A stretch of 64,000 nt of DNA, from NCBI GenBank assembly GCA_020633075.1, contig JACKEI010000006.1, forward strand, positions 124,001 through 188,000, read 5' to 3'. The notes beneath the pieces were generated by a model. It saw only the letters and a list, made by a program, of their open reading frames with translations. It was not told where the DNA came from and made no database searches. The position numbers were made by a program, and so were the translations under genes. Every line of letters starts with the position of its first letter. Position 1 is the stretch's first letter. Shown one piece after another: positions 8,503-15,770 of the stretch. Source of the stretch: Sandaracinaceae bacterium (GTDB lineage Bacteria > Myxococcota_A > Polyangia > Polyangiales > Houyiibacteriaceae).

Positions 8503-9295
8503 AGAGCTTGCGTGTGTTCTTGGCCATGAAGCGCACGGCGCTGGCGCGCGGAACGGCGCGGAGCGCGGTCGCCAGCGCGAGGTTGAGGGGGCCTGCGTAG
8601 TGGGTGGGGCCGTCGCCCAGGCGCGCGAGGGCGCCCGTAGCCACGTCTTCGGGGGACATGGGGAACACCTGGCTGCGCTTCTCTTCGGGGGTCTGCGCTT
8701 CGAAGTTGGGAGTGCTGGTGGCCCCCGCTACGCAGACCAGCACGTCCACCCCGTGCGGCCGCAGCTCCACCCACAGGCCCTCGCCGAAGACGGTGTCGAA
8801 GGCCTTGGTGGCGGCGTAGGTGGCGACCATGGCCGTGCCCTGCAGGCCCGACATGCTGGACATCAGCAGCAGCCCACCGCGACCGCGCGCGACCAGGCGC
8901 GGCGCGAGGGTGGAGCACAGCACCACCGGCCCGCGGCAGTTCACGTCCAGCGTGGCCTGCTTGGCGGCCAGGTCGGTGTCCAGGAAGGTACCGATCTTGG
9001 AGTAGCAGGCGTTGTAGACCAGCAGGCCCACGTCGTGCCCGTCGATGGCAGCCGTGAAGCGGGCCTCGAGGTCCGGCGCGCCGAGGTCCATCGCGATGGG
9101 CGTGACCCGCACCCCGTGGCGGCGGCGCAGGAGGTGCGCCTCGGCTTCCAAGAGCTCGGTGCGCCGCGCGAGCAGGATCAGGTCCAGCCCCTTCTCCGCC
9201 AGCTGGTGCGCGAACGCGCGGCCGATCCCCTCGGTGGCGCCCGCGACCACCGCCGTGGGCCCGTAGCGCGCGTGAAATTGCGGATCCACGATCAT
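8495..9295 (-). CDS. Short-chain dehydrogenase/reductase (SDR)
   Basis: A 266-residue classical SDR. The cofactor motif GATEGIG (19-25), NAC (95-97), the catalytic Ser in MSSMSG (about 146-147) and YAATK (Tyr160, Lys164) are all intact. ARR after beta-2 favours NADP(H). The layout resembles very-long-chain 3-oxoacyl-CoA reductases and 17beta-hydroxysteroid dehydrogenases (TEGIG cofactor motif). First gene of the overlapping set with the 3beta-HSD-like and EthD-like genes, so the three likely act in one small-molecule pathway. Confidence 0.86.
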   Translation of the reverse strand: MIVDPQFHARYGPTAVVAGATEGIGRAFAHQLAEKGLDLILLARRTELLEAEAHLLRRRHGVRVTPIAMDLGAPDLEARFTAAIDGHDVGLLVYNACYSKIGTFLDTDLAAKQATLDVNCRGPVVLCSTLAPRLVARGRGGLLLMSSMSGLQGTAMVATYAATKAFDTVFGEGLWVELRPHGVDVLVCVAGATSTPNFEAQTPEEKRSQVFPMSPEDVATGALARLGDGPTHYAGPLNLALATALRAVPRASAVRFMAKNTRKLYE

Positions 9296-9346
9296 GCTGC
9301 GATCTAGCGTTCGGCATGCCGTGTCGCAAACCGAGCGCGACGCCGC

Positions 9347-9817
9347 TTACTCCTCTACGACGCGCACCGGTCCTGTGCGCTCCCAGCCGTCACCGCTGGG
9401 CACGTAGACCGCGCTCGCGCGGATGCCCTCGACCGGATAGCGCACAGAGAGATTGAGCAGGCCGTCCACGAGCTGGAAGTCCACGACCAGAAACGCCGAC
9501 CCCGGCTCGGCCTGTTCGGGCGTGATCCATACGACCGGGGCGCCCAAGAGCGTGAACGCGGGCCGGTCCGTGGAGTTCGGGTTGGCCACGATGCGCACCG
9601 GCACGCGGCCCGGCAGCGAGGCGTGCCAGTAGGGGCGCAGGGCGTCACTCCGTACGAGGTCCACCAAGGGCGAGTCCGACGACGCGGTCGTGGACGACGT
9701 GGTCGCAGGGAGCGTAGGGCCCGCCGGGGCGTCCGACTGGGGGCTGCCTCCACACGCCGACGTGAGGACCAGGGCCAGGGAGAGGGGGCGTGCGATGCGA
9801 TGCAGGCGTGCGGACAT
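9347..9817 (-). CDS. Small hypothetical lipoprotein
   Basis: A 156-residue protein with a lipoprotein signal: basic N-terminus, LSLALVLTSAC, then GG, so the lipid-modified Cys is at about residue 22. A Ser/Thr/Pro-rich linker of some 25 residues precedes a beta-rich domain (VPVRIVANPNS...LLGAPVVWITPE...VDFQLVDG). No family recognised. It lies 51 bp upstream of the SDR gene on the same strand and may begin that operon, but it also faces the iron-uptake genes across 193 bp. Confidence 0.65.
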   Translation of the reverse strand: MSARLHRIARPLSLALVLTSACGGSPQSDAPAGPTLPATTSSTTASSDSPLVDLVRSDALRPYWHASLPGRVPVRIVANPNSTDRPAFTLLGAPVVWITPEQAEPGSAFLVVDFQLVDGLLNLSVRYPVEGIRASAVYVPSGDGWERTGPVRVVEE

Positions 9818-9980
9818 GCGATCCTCGGGGCGGCGGAGCCGCGGTCAGTCTTGCCAGTAGAAGAGCAGGTCTCGCACACTGAGCGGCTCCCGCGCGCCAA
9901 AGAAGTACACCACGCGCGCCCCCGCGCGGCGTCGATGCGGGTGCGGAGCGGCGCGCGTCAATCAACGCCGCCTTGCGCAC

Positions 9981-9999
9981 GCTATTGAAATTCATTATC
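9981..9999 (+). promoter_or_regulatory. Fur box overlapping the feoAB promoter
   Basis: The 19-bp stretch matches the classical Fur consensus (GATAATGATAATCATTATC) at 15 of 19 positions, with a perfect right half TCATTATC at 9992-9999. It ends 11 bp before feoA. A plausible sigma70 promoter overlaps it: TTGCGC at 9973-9978, 17-bp spacer, TATCAG at 9996-10001. Fe-Fur binding would block transcription, as expected for ferrous iron uptake genes. Confidence 0.75.
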
Positions 10000-10010
10000 A
10001 GTACGAAGAG

Positions 10011-10313
10011 ATGGCCCCCACCCTCCCCGTAGAGCAATTGGACAGCGTCCCGGTGGGGCGCTCGGCCACGGTCGTGTCGGTGGCCTGCGACCGCGCGACC
10101 GCGCGCCGCCTGATGGAGCTGGGGCTGCTGCCGGGCACCCGCGTCGATGTCGTGCGCGTCGCCCCGATGGGCTGCCCCCTCGAGCTGCGTGTGCGGGACT
10201 CCGCGCTCTCCATCCGCCGCGTCGAGGCGGCGCGCGTCGCCGTGCAGCTCCTGCCCGAGGCCGCCCCCGTCAGGCCAGCGGTCTCACCGTCTGTGGGGCA
10301 CGCCGCGCGATGA
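10011..10313 (+). CDS. feoA: Ferrous iron transport protein A (FeoA)
   Basis: A 100-residue SH3-like cytoplasmic protein that supports FeoB-mediated Fe(II) uptake. The family pattern is clear: LDSVPVGRSATVVSV, RRLMELGLLPGTRVDVVRVAPMGCPLELRVRDSALSIRR. The product continues about 20 residues past the usual end with a Pro/Val-rich tail. It overlaps feoB by 4 bp (ATGA), so translation is coupled. There is little room for a ribosome binding site: the predicted -10 element ends 9 bp before the ATG, which suggests a leaderless or nearly leaderless message. Controlled by the Fur box just upstream. Confidence 0.92.
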   Translation: MAPTLPVEQLDSVPVGRSATVVSVACDRATARRLMELGLLPGTRVDVVRVAPMGCPLELRVRDSALSIRRVEAARVAVQLLPEAAPVRPAVSPSVGHAAR

Positions 10314-12493
10314 GCCAGCCCCGTGTGTTGCTGGCGGGCAACCCGAACGCCGGCAAGACCACCCTCTTCAATCGCCTCACCGGCAGCAGCGCGCGCGTGG
10401 GCAACTACCCGGGTGTGACCGTCGAGTGTTCGGCGGGCACGCTGCGCTGCGACGACACGCTGAGCGTCACGCTGATGGACCTGCCGGGTACGTACAGCCT
10501 GAGCGCCCGCTCGCCCGAGGAGCGCGTGGCCGTGGACGCCATGTTCGCGAGCGGCGAGGCGGCGCCGGCTGCCATCGTCGTCGTCGTCGACGCGCTGGCC
10601 CTCACGCGCAACCTGTACCTGGCGCTGCAGATCATGGAGACGGGCCTGCCCGTCATCATCGCGCTCAACATGATGGACGCGGCGCGCGACGCTGGACTGG
10701 CCATCGACAGCGACCTCCTCTCGGCAGGCCTGGGGGTGCCTGTGATCCCCATCAGCGCCACGCGGCGTGAGGGGCTCCCGGAGCTGCGCGCTCAGCTGGC
10801 GCGTACGCTGCACGCGGGTGGCGCGGCGGGCGAGGTGCCCGTGGTGCGCTATCCGGGCGCCGTGGAGGCGGCCGTCGCGACGGTCACACCGGCGATCGCG
10901 GCGTTCAAGCCAGACGCGAGTCCACAGGCCGCGCGGGCGCTCGCGCTGTGGGCGCTGCTGTCGCTCGGGGACGACGAGCTCGTGGCCATCCCGAGCGCCC
11001 TGCGTGACGCCGCCGCGAGCGCGAGGGCGCGCGCGGAAGAGAGCGCCACCGACCTCGACCAAGCGGTCATCGCCGCGCGCTACGCGTTCCTGGAGGAGGT
11101 CGTGGAGAGCGCCGTCACGCGTCCCTCGGCACAGCGGCGGACCTTCACGGACAAGCTGGACGCTCTGCTCTTGCACCGCGTGTCGGGCTTCGTGGTCTTC
11201 GCCACGGTCATGTACGTGGTCTTCGAGGCCCTCTTCTCGTGGTCCGAGCCCATGGTCGGCGTGATCGAGGGCGGCGTGGTGAGCGCCCAGGACATGGTGA
11301 ACGCCGCGCTGCCGCCGGGGGCGCTGCGTGAGCTGCTCAAAGACGGCGTCATCGCGGGCGTGGGCAACGTCATCGTGTTCGTCCCGCAGATCGCGATGCT
11401 CTTCCTCATGCTGGGCTTCCTCGAGGACTCCGGCTACCTGGCGCGCGTAGCCTTCTTGATCGACCGCGTCATGGCGCGCGTCGGGCTGCACGGGAAGGCG
11501 TTCGTCCCGCTGCTCAGCGGCTTCGCGTGTGCGGTCCCGGCCGTGATGGCCACGCGCACCATCGAGTCGCGCCGCGACCGCATCGCCACCATGCTGGCCC
11601 TGCCGCTCATGTCCTGTAGCGCGCGGCTGCCCGTGTACGTGCTGGTCATCGCCACCATCTTCAGCGGCGAGGAGCGCGTCGCCGGCGTGTTCAGCCCGGG
11701 CGCGCTGGTGCTCTTCACCATGTACCTGGTCTCCACGCTCGCGACCTTGGGCGCTGCAGCCGTGCTGCGCCGCACGGTGCTGAAGGGACCGCGGCCGGCC
11801 CTGGTGCTGGAGCTCCCGCCCTACCGTCGGCCGGAGTGGCGCACGCTGCTGCGCAGCACCTGGGAGCGCGTGCGCAGCTTCCTGGTGGACGCCGGCACCA
11901 TCATCCTGGCGATCTCCATCGTGCTCTGGGCGCTGCTCACGTATCCCAAGAGCGAAGAGGTGCACGCACGCTACGAAGCGCAGCGCAGCGAGCTCGCGAG
12001 CGTGGCCGACGAGAGCGAGCGTGCGAGCCGTCTCGAACAGCTGGACGCCGCCGAGGCCGGTGAGCAGATCCGCAAGAGCGCGGCCGGCCGCGTGGGCCTC
12101 GCCATCGAGCCCGTGCTGCAGCCTCTCGGCTTCGACTGGCGCATCGGCGTCGGCATCATCGGCGCCTTCGCGGCACGCGAGGTGTTCGTGTCCACGCTGG
12201 CCACCGTGTTCGGCATCAGCGCCGGCGATGAGGACGCCACCCCCGTGCGCGAGGCCCTGGCGAACGCCTCGCACACGGACGGCCGCAAGCTGATGACGCC
12301 GCTGGCGGGCCTGTCGCTCATGCTCTTCTTCGTGTTCGCCTGTCAGTGCATGAGCACCATCGCCGTGGTCAAGCGCGAGTCCGGCTCGTGGAAGTGGCCC
12401 ATGCTGATGTTCGGGTACATGACCACGCTCGCGTACGTGGTGTCGCTGGCGGTGTATCAGCTGGGTTCGGCGTTCGGCTGGGGGCTCGGGTGA
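10310..12493 (+). CDS. feoB: Ferrous iron transporter FeoB
   Basis: A 727-residue inner-membrane Fe(II) transporter with an N-terminal G-protein domain: G1 GNPNAGKTT (about 9-17), the switch I GNYPGVTVE, G3 DLPGTYS and G4 NMMD. A helical linker follows (about 170-275), then Gate motifs typical of FeoB, such as EDSGYLARVAFLIDR, GLHGKAFVPLLSGFACAVPAVMATR, LMSCSARLPVYVL and a second SFLVDAGTIILAIS block, across roughly 8-11 membrane helices. Length is standard. It is sandwiched between feoA and a small membrane-protein gene, each overlapping by 4 bp. Confidence 0.96.
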   Translation: MSQPRVLLAGNPNAGKTTLFNRLTGSSARVGNYPGVTVECSAGTLRCDDTLSVTLMDLPGTYSLSARSPEERVAVDAMFASGEAAPAAIVVVVDALALTRNLYLALQIMETGLPVIIALNMMDAARDAGLAIDSDLLSAGLGVPVIPISATRREGLPELRAQLARTLHAGGAAGEVPVVRYPGAVEAAVATVTPAIAAFKPDASPQAARALALWALLSLGDDELVAIPSALRDAAASARARAEESATDLDQAVIAARYAFLEEVVESAVTRPSAQRRTFTDKLDALLLHRVSGFVVFATVMYVVFEALFSWSEPMVGVIEGGVVSAQDMVNAALPPGALRELLKDGVIAGVGNVIVFVPQIAMLFLMLGFLEDSGYLARVAFLIDRVMARVGLHGKAFVPLLSGFACAVPAVMATRTIESRRDRIATMLALPLMSCSARLPVYVLVIATIFSGEERVAGVFSPGALVLFTMYLVSTLATLGAAAVLRRTVLKGPRPALVLELPPYRRPEWRTLLRSTWERVRSFLVDAGTIILAISIVLWALLTYPKSEEVHARYEAQRSELASVADESERASRLEQLDAAEAGEQIRKSAAGRVGLAIEPVLQPLGFDWRIGVGIIGAFAAREVFVSTLATVFGISAGDEDATPVREALANASHTDGRKLMTPLAGLSLMLFFVFACQCMSTIAVVKRESGSWKWPMLMFGYMTTLAYVVSLAVYQLGSAFGWGLG

Positions 12494-12660
12494 GCGACGC
12501 GCTGGGCTGGCAGGACATCGCCGCCTGGCTGGTGGTGCTGGCCGCCGTGGGCTTCTTGGTGGACCGCTTCTTCCTGGCCTCGCGCCGCAAGAAGCCCAGC
12601 GCCTCCAAGAAGCCCGACGTGCCGGTCAGCGCGCTGGTCCGGAAGCGTCCCAAGCGCTGA
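12490..12660 (+). CDS. Small membrane protein coupled to feoB
   Basis: A 56-residue protein starting with GTG in a GTGA overlap with the feoB stop. Residues about 9-29 (IAAWLVVLAAVGFLVDRFFL) form one transmembrane helix; the rest is a very basic tail (RRKKPSASKK...RKRPKR). Position, size and topology match the FeoB-associated small membrane proteins seen in many feo operons, but those usually carry a Cys-rich tail and this one has no cysteine. It may be a FeoC-like accessory to the transporter. A 7-bp inverted repeat (TGACGGC/GCCGTCA, 12658-12686) follows but has no T-run. Confidence 0.7.
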   Translation: MSDALGWQDIAAWLVVLAAVGFLVDRFFLASRRKKPSASKKPDVPVSALVRKRPKR

Positions 12661-12696
12661 CGGCCCACCGCGAGCTGCGTGCCGTCAACCGCCGCT

Positions 12697-13347
12697 TCAG
12701 TCGTCCTCGATGAGCCGCCCACGAAAGAAGCGCGGACGCTTGACGGCGTCACTGCTCGCGCTCGGCGACAAGGGCGGTGGCACGGGCGGTGGCGCGGCCC
12801 TCGGCGTGGCCGCGGGCGCGGGCGCCGGGGACAGCGCGGTCGGAGGCGGTGCCGGCGACGTCCCGGCCGCGGGGGCTGCAAACGACGGGACCGGCGGGGG
12901 CACCGCCGGCACGGGCGGAGGAGGTGGCAGCACGGCGACCGTGCCGGGCTCCGCGCTGGGAGGTGGGCGCAGGGTGGGCGGCAGCGTGGACGCGTTGCGA
13001 GCGCTCGCCAGCGCCTCGGGCAGGCGCCGCAGCACCAGACTGGACCCCATGCGGAGCGCGGGGAGGCTCACCTCGCTGGGGGCCAGGACGCACAGGATCA
13101 GCTCGCCCGAGGTGCGCAAGAAGAGCGAGTGAGGCCCGTGGGCGAGGGTCACGCTGTCCACCTGCTCGCCCTGCGTCTCGAGCGCCTCCTTCAGCCGCGC
13201 GATGCGCGGGGCGGCCTCTTGTAGCGCGCCGTCGTCGAACATGGCGGGCATGTCGCGCGCGCGCACCTGACCGATCAAGTCCACCACGAAGCTCCCCATG
13301 ACCCCCTCCACGTCGCGTAGCGTGCTGAGCAAGGCCGGCACGTTCAT
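12697..13347 (-). CDS. Roadblock/LC7-domain protein with Pro-rich tail
   Basis: A 216-residue protein. The N-terminal 115 residues have the Roadblock/LC7 pattern (LLSTLRDVEGVMGSFVVDLIGQVRARDMP, then LAHGPHSLFLRTSGELILCVLAPSEVSLPALRMGSSLVLRRL). Such proteins dimerise and, in myxobacteria, act as regulators or partners of Ras-like GTPases of the MglA type. From about residue 125 the chain is a Pro/Ala-rich disordered linker ending in a basic/acidic tail. It overlaps the DUF4388 gene by 4 bp (ATGA), so the products are probably made together. No GTPase gene is adjacent. Confidence 0.75.
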   Translation of the reverse strand: MNVPALLSTLRDVEGVMGSFVVDLIGQVRARDMPAMFDDGALQEAAPRIARLKEALETQGEQVDSVTLAHGPHSLFLRTSGELILCVLAPSEVSLPALRMGSSLVLRRLPEALASARNASTLPPTLRPPPSAEPGTVAVLPPPPPVPAVPPPVPSFAAPAAGTSPAPPPTALSPAPAPAATPRAAPPPVPPPLSPSASSDAVKRPRFFRGRLIEDD

Positions 13348-14123
13348 GGACTCGCTGTTCCGAGGTAGCGTGTCAGGTCCACCTTGTTTCCTGCACGCAG
13401 GGCGACGATGGTCTCGCGCTCCACCCGCACCAAGCACTGGGCCTGCGCGCCGCGCGCGTGCAGATGTTCGAGCGGATCGAGCCCCAGGCTGTCCGCGATG
13501 AGCGTCGCGAGGCGAGCGACGTAGGCGCCCGTCTGCGCGAGCAGCTCGGCGTTGCCCTTCTCGCGCACCAGCTCCCCGTCCACGTCGATCTCAGCCAGGT
13601 CGCGCACATCCACGGCGTTCATCAGCTCGTCCACGTCGTCACCTCTCCGTTCTGTCAGCTGCCCAAGGTGAACACTGCGGTGCGTGCCGGAGTCTTGGTC
13701 CGAGTCCGCACTGCCCAAGCGCGTTCCGAGAGGTGCGAAGGGCAGGACCTCCGCGCCTCGCGCCACGATGTCGCCCGTCGAGCTGACCCGCTCGGGGGAC
13801 GTCTCGTCCTGCTCCTGGGCTGCGCGCAAGAGCAGGTTCTGCCAGCCCTGTTGGATGGTGGCGCGCGTCGGCCACGGGCGCTCGATGGGCGTCACCTCGC
13901 CACCGCTCCAGCGCAACATCTCGAAGAGCGCGCGCTCGCCGATGGCGCTCGCGTAGCGCGCGTGCACGATCTGCCCGGCGTCGAAGTACAGATAGCCCAT
14001 GCGGCCCTCCGAGGTGACCTGCATGCAGCCGTGTGTGGCGCGCGTGCACTCCATCTGCACCAGATCGAAGAGTGAAGCGTTGCTCAGAGAAGCTCGGAAG
14101 CCAGGGTGGCTGATGGTGGTCAT
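13344..14123 (-). CDS. DUF4388 (PATAN-type) domain protein
   Basis: A 259-residue protein. The N-terminal about 100 residues fit the DUF4388 pattern: F.ASLSNASLFDLVQMECTRATHGCMQV, GRMGYLYFDAGQIVHARYASAIGERALFEMLRWSGGEV. These domains are common in myxobacterial and cyanobacterial signalling proteins. The middle is polar and probably disordered (about 105-165); the C-terminal part (DGELVREKGNAELLAQTGAYVARLATLIADSLGLDPLEHL...) resembles a second regulatory module and ends in a small beta region. It is first in a two-gene unit with the Roadblock gene. A role in polarity or motility signalling is an inference from family membership. Confidence 0.75.
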   Translation of the reverse strand: MTTISHPGFRASLSNASLFDLVQMECTRATHGCMQVTSEGRMGYLYFDAGQIVHARYASAIGERALFEMLRWSGGEVTPIERPWPTRATIQQGWQNLLLRAAQEQDETSPERVSSTGDIVARGAEVLPFAPLGTRLGSADSDQDSGTHRSVHLGQLTERRGDDVDELMNAVDVRDLAEIDVDGELVREKGNAELLAQTGAYVARLATLIADSLGLDPLEHLHARGAQAQCLVRVERETIVALRAGNKVDLTRYLGTASP

Positions 14124-14162
14124 GAGGTAGCTCCTAATTGCTGCTCGGAAAGCTGGGGCGGA

Positions 14163-15584
14163 TCACATCTCTGCCGGGTAGGCCTCGGCGCCGTGGGACA
14201 CCAAGTCCAGGCCGGCTCGCTCTTCGTCGGGCGTCACGCGCAGCCCCACCAAGTGCTCGATGGCCTTGAAGAGCACGAGGGACAGGCCGAAGGCCCAGAT
14301 GAAGCACGCCAGCGCGCCGATGACCTGGCTGGCCAAGCGCATGAGCGAGAAGCCCTCGTGGTGGAACAGCGCCACGGCCAGCGTGCCCCACACACCGCAG
14401 ACTCCGTGGACGCTGACGGCGCCGACGGGATCATCCACACCGCGTCGCTCGAAGAAGAACACGGAGGCAATGACGAGCGCGCCCGCGACGAGACCAATGA
14501 CCACCGCGGCCCAGGGAGCCACGTTGGCGCAGCCAGCCGTGATGCCCACCAAGCCGGCGAGCGCTCCGTTCGCGGTGATGCCCACGTCGGGCTTGCCCAC
14601 GACCCGCCACGACACGAGCATGGCGGACACGGCGCCGGCAGCGGCCGCCAGGTTGGTGTTCACGGCGATGAGCGCGAAGGACTTGCCAGCGCCGCCGAAG
14701 AGCGCGCCCTCCCCGCCGGTCACCCCGGTGGTGCTGCCGGCGTTGAAGCCGAACCAGCCCATCCAGAGGATGAACACGCCCAAGATGGTGTAGGCGACGT
14801 TGTGCCCGGGGATGGGGCGCGGCTGGCCGTCCTTGCCGTACTTGCCCAGACGTGGCCCGATGACGATGGCGCCCGCGAGGGCTGCCCAGCCGCCCACGCT
14901 GTGCACGACGGTGGACCCGGCGAAGTCCGTGAAGGCGGGCAAGCCGAGCCCCGCGAGGACGCCCCCCTCGGGGGCCTCGAGCCAGCCGCCTCCGGCGAAG
15001 AGCCCGCCCCACGCCCAGCTGCCGAACACGGGATAGATGACCGTCGTGATCACCAGCGTGTACAGAAGGTAGCCTTGGAACTTGGTGCGCTCGGCCATGG
15101 CGCCGGACACGATGGTCGCAGCCGTCGCCGCAAAGACCGTCTGGAAGAGGAGAAACGCGTAGCTCCACGGGGAGTCGCCGTACTGGCCCAGGAAGAAGCC
15201 GTCTGTACCAAAGAGCCCGTTGCTGGTCCCGAACATCAGCCCGAAGCCGATGGCCCAGTAGGTGAGGGACCCGAGCGCGAAGTCCATCAGGTTCTTCATC
15301 AGGATGTTGACGGTGTTCTTCGCGCGGGTGAAGCCCGCCTCCACCAGCGCGAAGCCCGCCTGCATCCAGAACACCAAGATAGCGGCGACCACCGTCCAGA
15401 GGAAGTTGACCGGCAGCCCACCTCCTCCGGTGTTGAGCGGGTCCTCGCTCAGCTGCGCCTGCGCGGGCGCCGCCGCCGCAGCGAGCGTGTCTGGACCGGC
15501 GCTGGGGTCGTCCTGCGCGAGCGTGAGCGCCGGCGAGGCTGAGACGAGGAGCGCGAAGACGAGGGGGAGCGCCTTGGCTTGCAT
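14163..15584 (-). CDS. amt: Ammonium transporter (Amt/MEP/Rh family)
   Basis: A 473-residue inner-membrane ammonium channel. A cleavable signal peptide (residues 1-23, ALPLVFALLVSASPALTLAQ) precedes about 25 Ala/Gln-rich residues, then eleven expected membrane helices. Signature pieces include FWMQAGFALVEAGFTRAKN, the first pore His in STVVHSVGGWAAL and the second in VHGVCGVWGTLAVALF. The short C-terminus ends in LVSHGAEAYPAEM. The ATG at 15584 is used because it opens directly into the signal peptide; longer versions add only Arg-rich sequence. No glnK/glnB gene is next to it, and no -24/-12 promoter is visible in the 186-bp gap to gcvPB. Confidence 0.93.
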   Translation of the reverse strand: MQAKALPLVFALLVSASPALTLAQDDPSAGPDTLAAAAAPAQAQLSEDPLNTGGGGLPVNFLWTVVAAILVFWMQAGFALVEAGFTRAKNTVNILMKNLMDFALGSLTYWAIGFGLMFGTSNGLFGTDGFFLGQYGDSPWSYAFLLFQTVFAATAATIVSGAMAERTKFQGYLLYTLVITTVIYPVFGSWAWGGLFAGGGWLEAPEGGVLAGLGLPAFTDFAGSTVVHSVGGWAALAGAIVIGPRLGKYGKDGQPRPIPGHNVAYTILGVFILWMGWFGFNAGSTTGVTGGEGALFGGAGKSFALIAVNTNLAAAAGAVSAMLVSWRVVGKPDVGITANGALAGLVGITAGCANVAPWAAVVIGLVAGALVIASVFFFERRGVDDPVGAVSVHGVCGVWGTLAVALFHHEGFSLMRLASQVIGALACFIWAFGLSLVLFKAIEHLVGLRVTPDEERAGLDLVSHGAEAYPAEM

Positions 15585-15770
15585 GGGAATATGGTTCGCG
15601 CGTCGCGTTTCGCCCAGATTTCGCCCGCGTAACAATGACGCGGTGCGTAATCGGACACACGCCCGGCACTGAAGAGCCTATAAACATGCGACTTCGACTC
15701 GAGGTTGCGCGTTTCCCGGTCGCGCACCAGGCCTGCAACTGCTAGGGTCCGCGCCTCTGGAGGTCCCCTC

